Source: Gracilaria domingensis
Taxonomy: Eukaryota; Rhodophyta; Florideophyceae; Gracilariales; Gracilariaceae
Direction of reading: 5' to 3'
NCBI GenBank assembly: GCA_022539475.1
Contig: VCMS01000016.1
Location: 287,643-351,642, forward strand
DNA length: 64,000 nt
The notes under the pieces were generated by a model. The model saw nothing but the letters and a program-made list of their open reading frames with translations. It ran no database searches and was not told the origin of the DNA. A program made the position numbers and the translations under genes. This document shows positions 62,801-64,000 of the stretch, piece after piece. Every line of letters begins with the position of its first letter. Within the stretch, counting starts at the first letter, position 1.

Positions 62801-63809
62801 TCTGCGGAGGTTGGATTCCGCAGGGCGGCTACAGTTCCACCATTCGATGGCACCGTTTCCTGGTTTCCAGGCTGAGTCTCCGCCTTCGCACGAAGGTACG
62901 ATTTGTCGGGAACACGTTCCCGCTCGGCCGGCGTCAACGACTCATACTGGGGCACTATCTTGCCATATCCCGTATGGGCATAAGCAATCGGAGCGATGTG
63001 CCCTGGCCTGTAACAGGTATGACAAATAAGGTACGAAGAAGATCCGCGTTGGCGGCCGGCGCTCTGTCGAGGAGGGTACGGGTCCCTCCATCCAGGGCGT
63101 TGGCTTCGATATCCGCCAGAGTGCGCACGGGCAATGCCGGGACTTGACGTCCGGCGTACAGAGCGGGGTCTGCGTCCACTGTAGACTGCTCCGTCGTCGA
63201 CGCCAATTCCGAACTCGGCATTGAACCATCGTCCTGTAACAGTGCAGGTATCATAACCCCCTTGAACAGAACCTCGCGAGTGACGGCAGTGAGGAGTCTA
63301 CCGGCCTTCGACATTGAAGGAGTCGGCCGCGAAGTGCGCGTCTTATACCAAGTTGCGTGCTCGAGCTGGCATCTCCCCTCCGCTTTGGGCAAATGATGAA
63401 CGAGTTCCAGATAGTATCCGCCGACTTTGTGCTCCCGATAATGGGCTACCCAACGTCCCCGAATTTGATCGGTTCCAGTCCAGATCAACAAAACATCGTA
63501 CACCGCTGGGCTGCGGAGAACACGATATGCCACATCTTGGAAAGCCTTTATTGAGGCGGCGGTCGAGAAATAAACGGTTTCCCGACTCTTCGCTCCTTGC
63601 TTCGTGGTCTTCTCGCTAGCGCGGGAGTATAGCACTGGTATCGCTTGCCTGTCGCGTAACGAGCGCAGGATGATATTGTTACCGCTTTCCGGCCGACACC
63701 GTAACTCCTCCCTGTCGGAGGCGCCGAGACGACCACGAACCGAATTGAATTGAGTTCGGCTACACCCGTCAAAAAGTACGCAGCTCATGTAGGCCTGCGC
63801 CTCACTCAT
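62725..63809 (-). pseudogene. gag-position frames of the old chromovirus
   Basis: A 284-codon frame (63,809-62,955) overlaps a second frame that reads SYLICHTCYRPGHIAPIA (about 63,030), a C-x2-C-x4-H motif whose last Cys is replaced. That is a decayed zinc knuckle, and it sits where the nucleocapsid part of Gag should be. The first frame shows no capsid-domain match to the young Gag. A frameshift near 63,030 is likely. Confidence 0.45.
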
Positions 63810-64000
63810 CCCGAAGCTACATCGGCGCTTCCGCTACGAAAGCGTGCTAAGAAAATCACAAGACAAGAATGGGATCGTCCCCAGAGAACTAGTGTGGGGC
63901 TTTATTTTTTGCGTGAGCCTCCATTTGTCGGATGCATGATTTCGCAACGGGTTTGCCAGTCCCATCGTTTGCGTCGGTTCCTCTGTGCGTCGTGTCATCA
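63810..64000. other. leader of the old chromovirus, running off the window
   Basis: No frame or LTR sequence matching 43,414-44,270 is seen in these 191 bp, so the 5' LTR must lie to the right. Confidence 0.4.

Larger units (their letters stand above)
43414..64000 (-). mobile_element. old Ty3/gypsy chromovirus, interrupted and degenerate
   Basis: This minus-strand element starts beyond the right edge and ends with its 3' LTR at 43,414-44,270. Going left from the edge it has a gag-position frame, protease, reverse transcriptase, RNase H, integrase, a chromodomain, a plus-strand antisense gene, a polypurine tract and the LTR. The younger element at 44,481-55,081 is inserted inside the antisense gene. 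Several frameshifts in pol show it can no longer make its own enzymes. Confidence 0.85.

Noticed and set aside
1..64000. tRNA or rRNA genes
   Set aside because: Scanning by eye for T-arm and anticodon-arm patterns gave no convincing cloverleaf; weak GTTCGA hits fall inside retrotransposon coding sequence. A tRNAscan-SE run would settle it.

Overview
This window is a nuclear contig from a photosynthetic eukaryote, most likely a red alga. Genes are compact, mostly single-exon and close together, and the few introns I can define are short (60, 77 and 88 bp). Plastid proteins sit beside ordinary eukaryotic ones: an OEP24-like envelope protein, a CDP-diacylglycerol synthase with a plastid-type leader, and ornithine carbamoyltransferase with an N-terminal extension. 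The red-algal assignment is inferred from gene content and low intron density, not from a marker gene.

Bases 1-41,600 are host genes. In order: the end of a Prp28/DDX23 helicase; an RNase P subunit Rpp14; an RWDD1/Gir2-like protein; a coiled-coil protein; an unknown helical protein; a 1,343-residue TPR and RING protein; ornithine carbamoyltransferase; COQ10; CDC123; a small spliced EMC6; two unknown proteins; a UBA4/MOCS3 protein; a SWI/SNF-type ATPase; plastid CdsA; OEP24; a 2H phosphoesterase; a PPR-like protein; an unknown plastid-type exon; a Sey1/RHD3-like protein whose GTPase motifs look dead; and a spliced class I histone deacetylase. The gaps at 7.4 kb and 21.9-25.4 kb hold 5'-truncated non-LTR retrotransposon ends that finish in GA microsatellites. 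A GC-rich block (about 29.1-31.8 kb) covers the divergent SNF2 and CdsA 5' ends.

Bases 42,600-64,000 are three nested mobile elements. A decayed tyrosine-recombinase (Crypton-like) gene is cut by an old minus-strand Ty3/gypsy chromovirus (from 43,414 past the window end). That element is in turn interrupted by a young, complete plus-strand Ty3/gypsy chromovirus (44,481-55,081) with 466-bp LTRs identical by eye and a GCAAG target duplication.

The main discovery candidate is in these two elements. Each carries, between pol and its 3' LTR, a long antisense open reading frame of unknown function, and the two proteins look collinear and homologous although the elements are diverged. In the old element pol has at least five frameshifts, yet the antisense frame is open from end to end apart from the insertion. 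The young element also shows a good candidate -1 frameshift signal at its gag-pol junction and a large excess of short CC...AGG motifs in all three frames. The old element has a cluster of seven covarying 13-nt mini-hairpins between pol and the antisense gene.
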